Source of the DNA: Catenuloplanes atrovinosus
GTDB lineage: Bacteria; Actinomycetota; Actinomycetes; Mycobacteriales; Micromonosporaceae
Assembly (NCBI RefSeq): GCF_031458235.1
Contig: NZ_JAVDYB010000001.1
Coordinates: 3,617,001-3,681,000, forward strand
Direction: 5' to 3'
Length of the DNA stretch: 64,000 nt
Each line of letters starts with the position of its first letter. Positions within the stretch are counted from its first letter, which is position 1. A model generated the notes under the pieces. That model did not search any database. It had not been told where the DNA came from and saw nothing but the letters and a program-made list of their open reading frames with translations. Positions 1 to 9,427 of this stretch are shown in pieces. The translations under genes were made by a program, and so were the position numbers.

Positions 1-182
1 TCGGCCGGCGCGCCCGGGTCCCGGTAGAGCGTCGCGGACGGCAGCCGGTCGAGCAGCCGCCACAGCGCGAGGTCGTCCGCCGGCACCGGCGCCGGCTGCA
101 GGAGCTGGACGCCGGTGCCGGGCAGCCCGAGCCCGGCGACGAGCGCGGTGGCGTACCCGGCGGCGATGTCGTCAAAGGTCAT
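1..182 (-). CDS. Partial unknown protein, N-terminal 60 residues, paralogue of the next gene
   Basis: The reading frame starts at ATG 182-180 and runs off the left edge, leaving 60 residues that begin MTFDDIAAGY. I do not recognise the family. The visible part aligns with the start of the gene just upstream at 247-1389: both begin M-x-F-x-D, share an AG(Y/F) then ALV then GL pattern, an LLQPA motif near residue 28, an LW pair and a DP pair near residue 56. The two genes lie head-to-tail 64 bp apart, so this looks like a tandem duplication in one operon. No signal peptide or membrane segment is visible in the part present. Function unknown. Confidence 0.7.
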   Translation of the reverse strand, partial: MTFDDIAAGYATALVAGLGLPGTGVQLLQPAPVPADDLALWRLLDRLPSATLYRDPGAPA

Positions 183-246
183 GGTGGCAAACCCCCCGAG
201 TGCGGCGGTGCCGGCGGGTGGGCCGCCGGCACCGCGCGGAGCCCGG

Positions 247-1389
247 TCAGCCGAGGTACTCCTCGGCGCGGAAGACGTTCGCGCCGAGCACGACCGGAAC
301 GCCGGGCTGACTGGTGATGGTGACGGTGAGTTCGCCGCTGTCGGCGAAGTGGAACTGGGTGCGGGTGCCGCTGTCGGAGGCGGACGTGTAGAACGGCCAC
401 AGGCCGCCGCCGGAGTTCGTCCTGATCTCGGTGATGTCGTCGACCGTGAACTTGGCCAGCGAGTGGAACGTGAGGTTGATCGTGTCGACCACGATCAGGC
501 TGGTGAGGAACCGGGCCAGGCTGCCGTTCTGCGGGTCGAACGTGTTGGTCCAGTTCTTCAGCGCGCCCCGCACCCACGGCGGGGTGACGTCCCGCTGGCT
601 GAACGCGATCTGGGTGCCGGCCGAGCTGAACCAGGAGCCGGGCACCGGCGAGAAGACCGTGATGTGGCCGAACGAGCCGCGCATCTCCATCTCGCTCTCG
701 GAGAACACGGTGCTGATCCGCGAACTCGTGGTGGTCCCCCGGTGCAGGCCGAAGAACACGTTGGACCGGCCGCGCGCCCAGGTGTTGCTGATGTTCGTGT
801 TGACCGTCGACTGCTTGTAGTTGAACGCCCGGGACGGTGCCGCGGCGAGCTCGGCCTTGAGCTGGTCGATGCCCTCGTCCCAGTCGGGCTGCCGGTCCGG
901 CACGGGCGGGTCGGCGGCGGGGTCGCCCACGTACGGCACCAGCCGCAGCGCGCCGGAGGCGATCGGGTCCAGCAGCATGTTGGACAGCGCGGTCGCGCCG
1001 ATGTTGGCGTACCGCGGGTGCCGCAGGAACGCCCAGTTCCGGAACAGCGCGGGCAGCTGGCTCAGCGCGGGCGGCGCCGGCCGGTTGAGCAGGAAGTCGA
1101 AGAACTCGTCGCGCACGTTCTGCGGAATCTTGCTCTCGAACTGGCTCTCCGCGTCCGACTGCAACGACGACCACAGCGCCTTGTAGTTGTCGAAGTACTG
1201 CGCGCCGGTGGAAAGCGCCGGATCGCTGAATATCGCTTCCGGCGGAATCAGGTTGAAGTACTGGTTCCACAGATCATTCGTGGTGAGGACCGGAGACGCC
1301 GGCTGAAGCAGCGCGAAGTGCTGCCGCGACAGCCCGACACTGTCCACGAGCGCGTTGTAGAACCCGGCGTTGACGTCTTGGAATGGCAT
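247..1389 (-). CDS. Unknown 380-residue protein, tandem paralogue of the truncated gene at 1-182
   Basis: The start ATG (1389-1387) has a strong GGAGG six bases upstream, which fixes the start. The protein has no signal peptide or membrane segment. The N-terminal half is helical and rich in aromatic residues and mentions of FFDF, LFRNWAFL and an RHPRYANIG stretch. The C-terminal third alternates hydrophobic and polar residues (FGHITVFSPVPGSWF, LIVVDTINLTF, GELTVTITS), which suggests a beta-rich domain. I do not recognise a family and assign no function. Its neighbour downstream shares its N-terminal pattern. Codon use is typical of the window although the protein is richer in Asn, Phe and Ser than its neighbours. 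Confidence 0.75.
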   Translation of the reverse strand: MPFQDVNAGFYNALVDSVGLSRQHFALLQPASPVLTTNDLWNQYFNLIPPEAIFSDPALSTGAQYFDNYKALWSSLQSDAESQFESKIPQNVRDEFFDFLLNRPAPPALSQLPALFRNWAFLRHPRYANIGATALSNMLLDPIASGALRLVPYVGDPAADPPVPDRQPDWDEGIDQLKAELAAAPSRAFNYKQSTVNTNISNTWARGRSNVFFGLHRGTTTSSRISTVFSESEMEMRGSFGHITVFSPVPGSWFSSAGTQIAFSQRDVTPPWVRGALKNWTNTFDPQNGSLARFLTSLIVVDTINLTFHSLAKFTVDDITEIRTNSGGGLWPFYTSASDSGTRTQFHFADSGELTVTITSQPGVPVVLGANVFRAEEYLG

Positions 1390-1870
1390 GGAAATCCTCC
1401 CCTACTCCTGCCATTTCACGGGCGTGGCAGGCCTATGACCTGCCCTTCGACGGGCGGACTGAGCCGCCGCACCGTCCGGGACGCGTGCGTTCACGGGCGC
1501 TGCCGATGGTCATTCATATATGTTTTACGAATGCGGCTCATCGCGGTGGCAGATCTTAATTCCGCCGCGCCGTTTACATCCCAGTAACACAACGTAGAAA
1601 CGGCCAAACATCAAGTCAACGCCCGTCACGGGCCCTTGCGTCATCTGCATGATGCCCGGTACGGCGTATCAACTCGACGCCCCTTTCCACGGCGCGCCGG
1701 ACGAATCCGCCAAATGCCCGACATTCCCCGGTATCCCGATCTCGATGCACGATCGTGGCGCGCCGGCGGGCGACCGCGGCGGCGATTGATATCCGGTCGA
1801 CACGGTGGCCCGCCCTTCGTACCCTCGTGGTCGTCGGGTTGTGATCTTTGGTCTTCGAGGGGAGGACGCC
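1390..1870. other. Intergenic region with an AT-rich promoter island
   Basis: No convincing gene lies here. Bases 1500-1620 are much more AT-rich than the surroundings and include CATTC and GAATG arms flanking an ATATATGTTTTAC core near 1511-1533. This is the likely promoter and regulatory region for the leftward gene at 1389 and for the rightward leader and resistance gene. Frames that stay open across it have arginine and proline-rich shadow composition and no ribosome binding site. Confidence 0.5.
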
Positions 1871-1975
1871 GTGCGCCATCGGACCGCGGCCGTCGTCCCC
1901 GTCTCCCGCTTCGAGCCGATCCTCGTGTCCTCGGTGCCCAGCCCCGGCTGCGCCACCGGGGCTGGACGTGCCTGA
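1871..1975 (+). CDS. Candidate 34-residue leader peptide upstream of the resistance gene
   Basis: A GTG codon at 1871 is preceded by GGAGG at 1861-1865 with a five-base gap, a ribosome site as good as those of the large genes. The frame runs 34 codons to TGA at 1973-1975. Its last third contains a perfect hairpin (1938-1965). The position before an antibiotic-induced ribosomal protection gene, and the overlap with a hairpin, suggest a regulatory leader whose translation controls read-through. This role is inference. It could instead be an untranslated spacer that happens to contain a good ribosome site. Confidence 0.45.
   Translation: MRHRTAAVVPVSRFEPILVSSVPSPGCATGAGRA
1938..1965 (+). promoter_or_regulatory. 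Perfect 10-bp hairpin in the leader of the ribosomal protection gene
   Basis: CCAGCCCCGG at 1938-1947 pairs exactly with CCGGGGCTGG at 1956-1965 around an 8-base loop. It lies inside the last codons of the candidate leader ORF and about 80 bp before the resistance gene. A smaller CTGCG/CGCAG stem follows at 1980-1994. There is no T-rich tract, so any termination would differ from the classical type. Attenuator is the favoured reading. Confidence 0.5.
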
Positions 1976-2047
1976 CCGCCTGCGATCACCGCAGCGCGGC
2001 CGGCCGGGCGCCGTCCCCTGATCGGATCATCCTCGAAGGACAGGACC

Positions 2048-3949
<1,902 letters not shown>

Positions 3950-3961
3950 CGCGCACCTGAC

Positions 3962-3989
3962 GGGGGCGGATCCGATCGGGTCCGCCCCC
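3962..3989 (+). terminator. Hairpin terminator after the ribosomal protection gene
   Basis: A 12-bp stem with one G-T pair (GGGGGCGGATCC against GGGTCCGCCCCC) closes on a GATC loop, 12 bases after the stop codon. The next gene's likely -10 element starts immediately after it. Confidence 0.75.
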
Positions 3990-4003
3990 CTTAGGATCGG
4001 CAC

Positions 4004-4948
4004 GTGGGACGGATAGCGGTGATCGGCGCCGGCGTGATCGGGCTGTCGGTCGCGTACGAGCTGGCCGGTGCCGGCCACGACGTGACCGTGCTGGCGGACC
4101 GGGACCACACCGGCGCGGTCTCCTCGGTCGCGGCCGCGATCTGGTTCCCGCACGCGGTGGACGCGGCGCCGCGCGTGCTGGAGTCGGCCCGGCTGACGCG
4201 TGACCGGCTGGCGTCGCTGGCCGCCGACGCGCGCACCGGCGTCCGGCTGCGCACCGGCACCGTGCTCACCCGCCGCCCGGACCCGGACCTGTCCTGGACC
4301 GCGGCCGTGCCCGGCCACCGCCCCGCCACCGCGGCCGAGCTGCCGCCCGGCGCCGCGGGGGTCACCTGCGAGCTGCCGGTCGCGGTGACGAACGTCTACC
4401 TCGCCTGGCTGCGCGCCTCGGTGCTGGGCCGGGGCGTGGAGATCCGGGCCGTCGCGCTCGGCACGCCGGACGAGGCGGGCGAGGGCTTCGACGCGGTGGT
4501 GGTCGCGGCCGGCATCCGGTCCGGCGCGCTGCTCGGCGGCGACGACCAGGTGTTCCCGATCCGCGGCCAGATCGTCCGGCTGGCCAACCCGGGCCTGACC
4601 CGCTGGCTGCTCGACGACGACAACCCGGACGGGCTCACCTACGTGGTGCCGCGCGACGACGACGTGGTCTGCGGCGGCACCGGCGACGCCGGCTCCTGGG
4701 ACGAGACCGCGGACCCGGACGTCGAGCGGGCCATCCTGCGCCGCGTGACCGCGCTGGTGCCGGAGCTGGCCGGGGCGCCGATCGTGTCGCGCGCCGTCGG
4801 CCTCCGCCCGGCCCGCACCTCCGTGCGGCTGGAGCGCGTGGACGGGTACGCCGTGCCGGTCATCGCCGCCTACGGCCACGGCGGCTCCGGGTTCACGCTC
4901 TCCTGGGGCGAGGCGGCCCGGGTCCGCGAGCTCATCGACGCTCTCTAG
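4004..4948 (+). CDS. D-amino-acid oxidase family FAD-dependent oxidoreductase
   Basis: The product (314 residues) opens with the FAD-binding motif VIGAGVIGLSVAYEL, then shows the DAO family signatures: an AAIWFP stretch near residue 45, TYVVPR around residue 213, GLRPAR near 267 and the C-terminal GHGGSGFTLSWG. In this family the arginine of GLRPAR and the tyrosine before it hold the substrate carboxylate, so oxidative deamination of D-amino acids with release of hydrogen peroxide is likely. The protein is cytosolic. The GTG start at 4004 has no ribosome site. A TAGGAT hexamer six bases upstream suggests a leaderless transcript. The 3' end overlaps the convergent CopD-CtaG gene by 17 bp. Confidence 0.88.
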   Translation: MGRIAVIGAGVIGLSVAYELAGAGHDVTVLADRDHTGAVSSVAAAIWFPHAVDAAPRVLESARLTRDRLASLAADARTGVRLRTGTVLTRRPDPDLSWTAAVPGHRPATAAELPPGAAGVTCELPVAVTNVYLAWLRASVLGRGVEIRAVALGTPDEAGEGFDAVVVAAGIRSGALLGGDDQVFPIRGQIVRLANPGLTRWLLDDDNPDGLTYVVPRDDDVVCGGTGDAGSWDETADPDVERAILRRVTALVPELAGAPIVSRAVGLRPARTSVRLERVDGYAVPVIAAYGHGGSGFTLSWGEAARVRELIDAL

Positions 4949-6824
4949 CGGCCGACGCCAGGAACTCGTTGTACCGCGCGTGCGCCCCGTCGCCGTGCCG
5001 GTCCGCCCGGCGCTGTTCCCGCTCGTCGGACCGGATCCACTGCCGTACCAGCACGATCATCACCAGCGCGGCCGGGATCTCGCCGAACGCCCAGGCGATC
5101 GCCGCGCCCAGCCGCTGATCGTCCAGTGGCGGCGCGGCCCACGGCGGGTGCACCGCCAGGTACCACTCCGGCGCGATCAGGGTGGTGCTCTGCGACAGCG
5201 TCAGCCCGAAGAACGCGTGCACCACCATGGACGCGAAGTGCACCAGCACCAGGATCGGCGGCGCCACCCGCGGCCGGCCCAGGTCCACCCCGATCAGCAC
5301 CCAGAACAGCAGGTACCCGGCGAGCACGAAGTGCGCCAGCATCGCCAGGTGGCCCAGGTGGTAGCGCATCAGCAGGCCGAGCAGCCCGCCGAAGTAGAGC
5401 CCGTACAGGCTGACGCCGTAGACGGCGAGCGCGGACAGCGGGTGGGTGAGCGCGCGGGCGACCCGGCTGTGCAGCACGATCAGCAGCCACTCGCGGACCG
5501 CGCCGGGCGAGGTGCGCAGCGCCAGCGTGACCGGCGCGCCCAGGACCAGCAGGATCGGCACCGCCATGGACAGCAGCATGTGCTGGACCATGTGCACGCT
5601 GAACAGCACGTACGCGTACCGGCCGAGGCCCAGGCCGGTCACCGCCGCCAGCAGCAGCATCCCGGCGACCCAGGCGGCCGTGCGGGTGACCGGCCAGGGC
5701 GCGCGCAGCCGCCGCACCCCGGCCAGGTAGGCGCCGATCCCGACCGCCGCGACCGTGAGGAAGAACAGGTCCGGCAGCGGGTCGCCGAGCAGCCGGGCGG
5801 CGGTGAGCGGCTCCGGCATCGGGAAGCCGATCGTCTCCACGATCGGGTCGTCGCTGACCGTGTCGTCCGGGATCGGCGCCGGGCTGCGGGACAGCGCGGC
5901 GGCCAGCCCGAACGCGGCGCCGAACAGCACCACCTCGCCGGCCGCGAGCCGGATGAACGCGGGACGGCGCAGCATGGCGCGCCGGTGCGCCGCGCCGATC
6001 GCGCCCAGGCCGAGCAGCGCGACCAGCTTCGCCGCCAGCAGCGCGCCGTACGCGGTGCGCCAGTCGCCGCCGAGCCGTACCGCGCCGTTGATCACGCCGC
6101 TGACCGCGACGGCGACGAAGCAGATCAGCGCCAGGTGGCTGTACCGGGCGAGCGCCGCCGGCAACGCCCTGTTCCGCCGGACGGTGAGCAGCGCGATCAG
6201 CCCGCCCGCCCAGAGCGCCGCGCCGAGCACGTGCATGGCCAGGCTGGTCACCGCGAGCTGGTGGTTGCCGGCGCCGGCCGCGTGCCCGGTGAACGCGGGC
6301 GGCAGCACCGCCACCATCGCCACGCCCGCGGCCCACGCGGCCGTGTAGCGGGACAGCGCCACCTGGCACAGCACCGCCACGGCCGCGGCCAGCACCGCCT
6401 GGATCAGCAGCGCCTGCCCCTGCGAGATGGACCCGGCGAAGCTCAGCACGGCCGCGGGCGGCAGCCGGTGCAGGGGCGCGCCGAGCACGTCGGAGAGCGT
6501 GAACGCGATCAGCGCCAGCGCGGTCAGGCTCCACAGCGCGGCGGTCCAGCGCGCCCGCCGCACCATCCGGAACGCGGTCGCGGAGATCGCCCGCCCCTCC
6601 CCCGGCAGCACGAACGCGCCGGTCACCACCAGTCCCGCGGTCACCGTGGCGAGCGCGTCGGAGAGCAGCCGGAGCGCGGGCAGCCCCCACACCGTGGCCG
6701 CGCCCGGCTGCGCCAGCCCCACGATCTCGGTCGTGTCCGCGCCCCCGCCCTGCCACAGGGCCAGGCCGAGCGCGGACACGGCCACGCCCGCCGCGGTCGC
6801 CACCACGTATCCGTTCCAGGTCAC
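4932..6824 (-). CDS. CopD-CtaG fusion: copper uptake domain plus caa3 oxidase assembly domain
   Basis: This 630-residue integral membrane protein has some fourteen or more hydrophobic segments. The N-terminal half (about 1-310) matches the CopD family, with conserved histidine-bearing helices (GHAAGAGNHQLAV, MHVLGAALWAG). The C-terminal half (about 340-600) matches the CtaG/caa3 family, with VHMVQHMLLSM and a late HPPWAAPPLDDQ segment. Family knowledge: this bifunctional architecture is common in actinomycetes and is linked to copper import and delivery to cytochrome c oxidase. The GTG start overlaps no other gene. The Ddn-like gene ends 60 bp upstream on the same strand. No regulator is adjacent. 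Confidence 0.85.
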   Translation of the reverse strand: MTWNGYVVATAAGVAVSALGLALWQGGGADTTEIVGLAQPGAATVWGLPALRLLSDALATVTAGLVVTGAFVLPGEGRAISATAFRMVRRARWTAALWSLTALALIAFTLSDVLGAPLHRLPPAAVLSFAGSISQGQALLIQAVLAAAVAVLCQVALSRYTAAWAAGVAMVAVLPPAFTGHAAGAGNHQLAVTSLAMHVLGAALWAGGLIALLTVRRNRALPAALARYSHLALICFVAVAVSGVINGAVRLGGDWRTAYGALLAAKLVALLGLGAIGAAHRRAMLRRPAFIRLAAGEVVLFGAAFGLAAALSRSPAPIPDDTVSDDPIVETIGFPMPEPLTAARLLGDPLPDLFFLTVAAVGIGAYLAGVRRLRAPWPVTRTAAWVAGMLLLAAVTGLGLGRYAYVLFSVHMVQHMLLSMAVPILLVLGAPVTLALRTSPGAVREWLLIVLHSRVARALTHPLSALAVYGVSLYGLYFGGLLGLLMRYHLGHLAMLAHFVLAGYLLFWVLIGVDLGRPRVAPPILVLVHFASMVVHAFFGLTLSQSTTLIAPEWYLAVHPPWAAPPLDDQRLGAAIAWAFGEIPAALVMIVLVRQWIRSDEREQRRADRHGDGAHARYNEFLASAARERR

Positions 6825-6884
6825 CGCTGGTGGTCGCGCCGGGCGCGGCGGCGGTTCCCGGACGCCCTGTGACGACGGGCTCAG

Positions 6885-7340
6885 TCAGCGCGGTTCCAGC
6901 ACCACCACGGCGGTCTCGGCCGGGCGCAGCGCCGCGTACGCGTCCAGGCTGGCGTCCACGGTGCGGTACAGCTCCCACAGGCGCTCACGCTCCGCGCCCT
7001 CGGCGGCCCGGGCGCGCACCGGACGGCGGCCGCCCGCGACGTCCACGGTGGCCTCGGGGCGGGCGCGCAGGTTCAGCCACCAGGCCGGCTCCGGCGCGCC
7101 CCAGCCGTTCATCGCCAGCGTGACCAGGTTCGGGCCGTCCTCCACGTAGGCCAGGATGACGCCACGCGCGCGGCCGGTGCGCCGCCCGTGGGTGGTCAGC
7201 CGCATCGCGCCCCACCGGCCGTTCCTCGGCCGCCACAGGCCGAGCCGACCGCCGCTGCACCGCACCACCGCGCGGTGCACCGACCAGAACGTCCGAATGA
7301 CCAGGCGCGGCGGAACCCGCACCTCACGTGTCTCCACCAT
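6885..7340 (-). CDS. Ddn-like deazaflavin (F420)-dependent nitroreductase family protein
   Basis: The 151-residue protein matches the small split-barrel family once called DUF385, typified by Ddn of Mycobacterium. Visible signatures are LTTHGRRTGRARG around residue 47, then VILAYVEDG, NGWGAPEPAWWLNLRARP near 78-95 and the VRARAAEGAERERLWELY helix. These proteins bind F420 and reduce varied substrates. The true substrate here cannot be read. The presence of the gene fits an F420-making actinomycete. It lies upstream of the CopD-CtaG gene on the same strand with a 60-bp gap, so co-transcription is possible but unproven. Confidence 0.8.
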   Translation of the reverse strand: MVETREVRVPPRLVIRTFWSVHRAVVRCSGGRLGLWRPRNGRWGAMRLTTHGRRTGRARGVILAYVEDGPNLVTLAMNGWGAPEPAWWLNLRARPEATVDVAGGRRPVRARAAEGAERERLWELYRTVDASLDAYAALRPAETAVVVLEPR

Positions 7341-7407
7341 GCGCCCGACTATCCGGCAGCAACGCTGTGACCCCGCTGAGATCGGGCCGAAGAAGCGACA
7401 ATCGATC

Positions 7408-7458
7408 TTCCCGCTTCCGGCGTGGCCGGGGTCCGCATGCTCCCGCGGGCACCGGTCG
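7408..7458. repeat. Dispersed intergenic repeat, copy 1
   Basis: This 51-bp stretch matches 30059-30109 at 45 of 51 positions without gaps. It starts TTCCCGCTTCCGGCG and ends CTCCCGCGGGCACCGGTCG. A shared CCTCCCTGC follows at the same offset in both copies. Both copies sit between genes rather than in coding sequence. Confidence 0.7.
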
Positions 7459-7541
7459 GCCGTGGCCGGCCTCCCTGCCGGTCCCGCGCGGGGAAAACCC
7501 GGCCGTGGTCGGGACGTGCCCGAGCACGCCGTCGCAGATGA

Positions 7542-7569
7542 CCGCGACCGGCGTCCCCGCCGGTCGCGG
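7542..7569 (-). terminator. Hairpin terminator for the lectin-bearing transglycosylase gene
   Basis: A perfect 12-bp stem (CCGCGACCGGCG against CGCCGGTCGCGG) with a 4-base loop lies 13 bp beyond the stop codon of the leftward gene. Confidence 0.75.
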
Positions 7570-7582
7570 CCTGATCATCGGC

Positions 7583-9211
7583 TCAGCTGGCCCACCACTT
7601 CTGGTTGGTCTCGCCCTTACACGTCCAGAGCTGGAGCGCGGCGCCGTTCGCGTCGTTCCAGTCCACCACGTCGACGCACTTGCCGACCTCCGTGTTGACC
7701 AGGTCGTGCGCGGTGTTCACCTTGAAGCGCTGGGCCCAGCCGCCGTTGCACGTCGCGAGCTGGATGCGGGTGCCGTCGTCGGAGGAGGCCCAGGCCAGGT
7801 CCATGCAGAGGCCCTTGTGCCGGATCGTGCCATTCTCGAAGGTGAACTTCTGCGAGGCGCCGCCGGTGCACGTCCACAGTTGGAGCGTCGCGCCGTCGAC
7901 CGCGGACGGCGCGTCGATGCACTTGTCCGCGTACCCCTTGATCTGATATTGGGTCGGCCCGCCGCTGGTGGGCTGCTGCGCGGGCGGGTCGTTCGCCGCG
8001 GGCGGCGCGGGCTGCTGGCCCTGCTGCTGTGTGGTGGCCCGCTGCGTGGGCGTGGCGTTCGTGCCGGGCGGGGGCGCGGCGAGGTTCGGCGTCGGCGTCC
8101 GGGTCGCCTGCGGGGTGGGCTGGGCGCCGGCCGGCGGCGTGACCGGGCCCAGGCGCGCGTCCTTGGCGTAGTAGGCGGTGTAGTCGAGCACGCGCTGCGC
8201 GAAGTCCTTGACGGTGGGCGAGTCCGGCACGCCCTCGGCCTGGCGGATCGCGGTCGGTCCCCATTGGAACGCGGCCAGCGCCACCGGGTACGGGTCCTCG
8301 GCCAGACCGGACAGTTCCGCGGAGAGCGCGCACATGGTGCGGCCGAGCGTGGGGATGGCCACGGCCGCGTCCCACGGCGACGCGCCGGCCTGGCCGTAGC
8401 GGTTCCAGACCGCGGGCAGGAACTGGGCGATGCCCTGCGCGCCGTCCGTGCCGAGCTTGTTCGCGTTGAACGCGGACGCGGCCATCAGCTGCGCCGCGAT
8501 CTTCGGGCCGGAGACCGCGGCGCACTCCTTGCCCGCGTTCTTCACCAGCTCCACGTACTGGTCCGGGACTGGGACCGGGGCCACGTCCGGGTTCTGCGCG
8601 GGCGGGTCGTCCGGTTCGTCCGCGTCCTCGGTGGCGAAGTCCGGCCGGGCCGCGTACCAGGCCGCGTAGGAGGCGACCTCGTTCACGTACGCGGCGGAGT
8701 CGTTCGGCACGGCCGAACGGGCCAGCACCGTGTCCAGCCCGGAGCGGTGCGCGCCGAGCGCCAGCTCCCACAGGCTGCCGCCGACGTCCCGGTGCCGGAT
8801 CTGCCCGACCATGTCGCACATGTAGTGGGCGAGCGCGAACACGTTCGCCTCCGGGTCGAGCCGCTTCGCGCCGACCCACGGCTTCCACTGCTCCCACACC
8901 TCGTCGGTGAGGCCGGCCAGGCCGGACCCGCCCCGCTCGGTGCGCGCGGCCGCGTCGAACCCGGACTCCGCCATCAGCTGCCCGGCCAGCCGGGACGCGG
9001 TCAGCGACGGGCAGGAGAGCGCGGCCTGCGCGATCATGGGCACCTGCGCGGCCGGCACGGGCACGCCCTCACGCACCGGGCCGGCGGTCGCGGTGCCGGC
9101 GATCGAGCCGGTCACCGCGCCGGCGCCGATCAGCGCCAGCACGACCGCGATGCCGATGGCGCGGCGAGCCACCGGGCGGCGGGTCGCCTCGACGAGTGCC
9201 TGGACTCTCAC
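7583..9211 (-). CDS. Secreted protein with two lytic-transglycosylase-like domains and a ricin-type lectin domain
   Basis: The start chosen is GTG 9211, which has AGGAG six bases upstream. This gives 542 residues. An arginine-rich N terminus and a hydrophobic helix (about 18-42) form a signal peptide or anchor. Two goose-lysozyme/SLT-like domains follow, at about 55-190 and 218-350. The first keeps the catalytic Glu in LMAESGFDA (E82). The second has LMAASAFNA, with Ala at the matching position, so it is probably inactive. A Pro/Thr/Gln linker leads to a ricin B beta-trefoil (about 420-542) with three QLWTC-type repeats and a final QKWW. Peptidoglycan or cell-wall polysaccharide binding and cleavage is the likely role. 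No operon partner is visible. Confidence 0.82.
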   Translation of the reverse strand: MRVQALVEATRRPVARRAIGIAVVLALIGAGAVTGSIAGTATAGPVREGVPVPAAQVPMIAQAALSCPSLTASRLAGQLMAESGFDAAARTERGGSGLAGLTDEVWEQWKPWVGAKRLDPEANVFALAHYMCDMVGQIRHRDVGGSLWELALGAHRSGLDTVLARSAVPNDSAAYVNEVASYAAWYAARPDFATEDADEPDDPPAQNPDVAPVPVPDQYVELVKNAGKECAAVSGPKIAAQLMAASAFNANKLGTDGAQGIAQFLPAVWNRYGQAGASPWDAAVAIPTLGRTMCALSAELSGLAEDPYPVALAAFQWGPTAIRQAEGVPDSPTVKDFAQRVLDYTAYYAKDARLGPVTPPAGAQPTPQATRTPTPNLAAPPPGTNATPTQRATTQQQGQQPAPPAANDPPAQQPTSGGPTQYQIKGYADKCIDAPSAVDGATLQLWTCTGGASQKFTFENGTIRHKGLCMDLAWASSDDGTRIQLATCNGGWAQRFKVNTAHDLVNTEVGKCVDVVDWNDANGAALQLWTCKGETNQKWWAS

Positions 9212-9427
9212 GATCACTCCTAGAAGCACGCGGGGTCAGCCGCGGAGGACTATAGGGGCGACGGCCAGGACACCTGTCACTGGCACGCCATCTCTACGGA
9301 TGGCGCCGCATCCGGTTCAATGTCCGCGGAAGATTTCACGGTCGCCCGGCATCGCGTTGAACTGCGCCCCGCGCCGGCCGTCGTCGTGACGTCGGGGCAC
9401 GTACACATGGGATTTCGGAGGCGTCAG

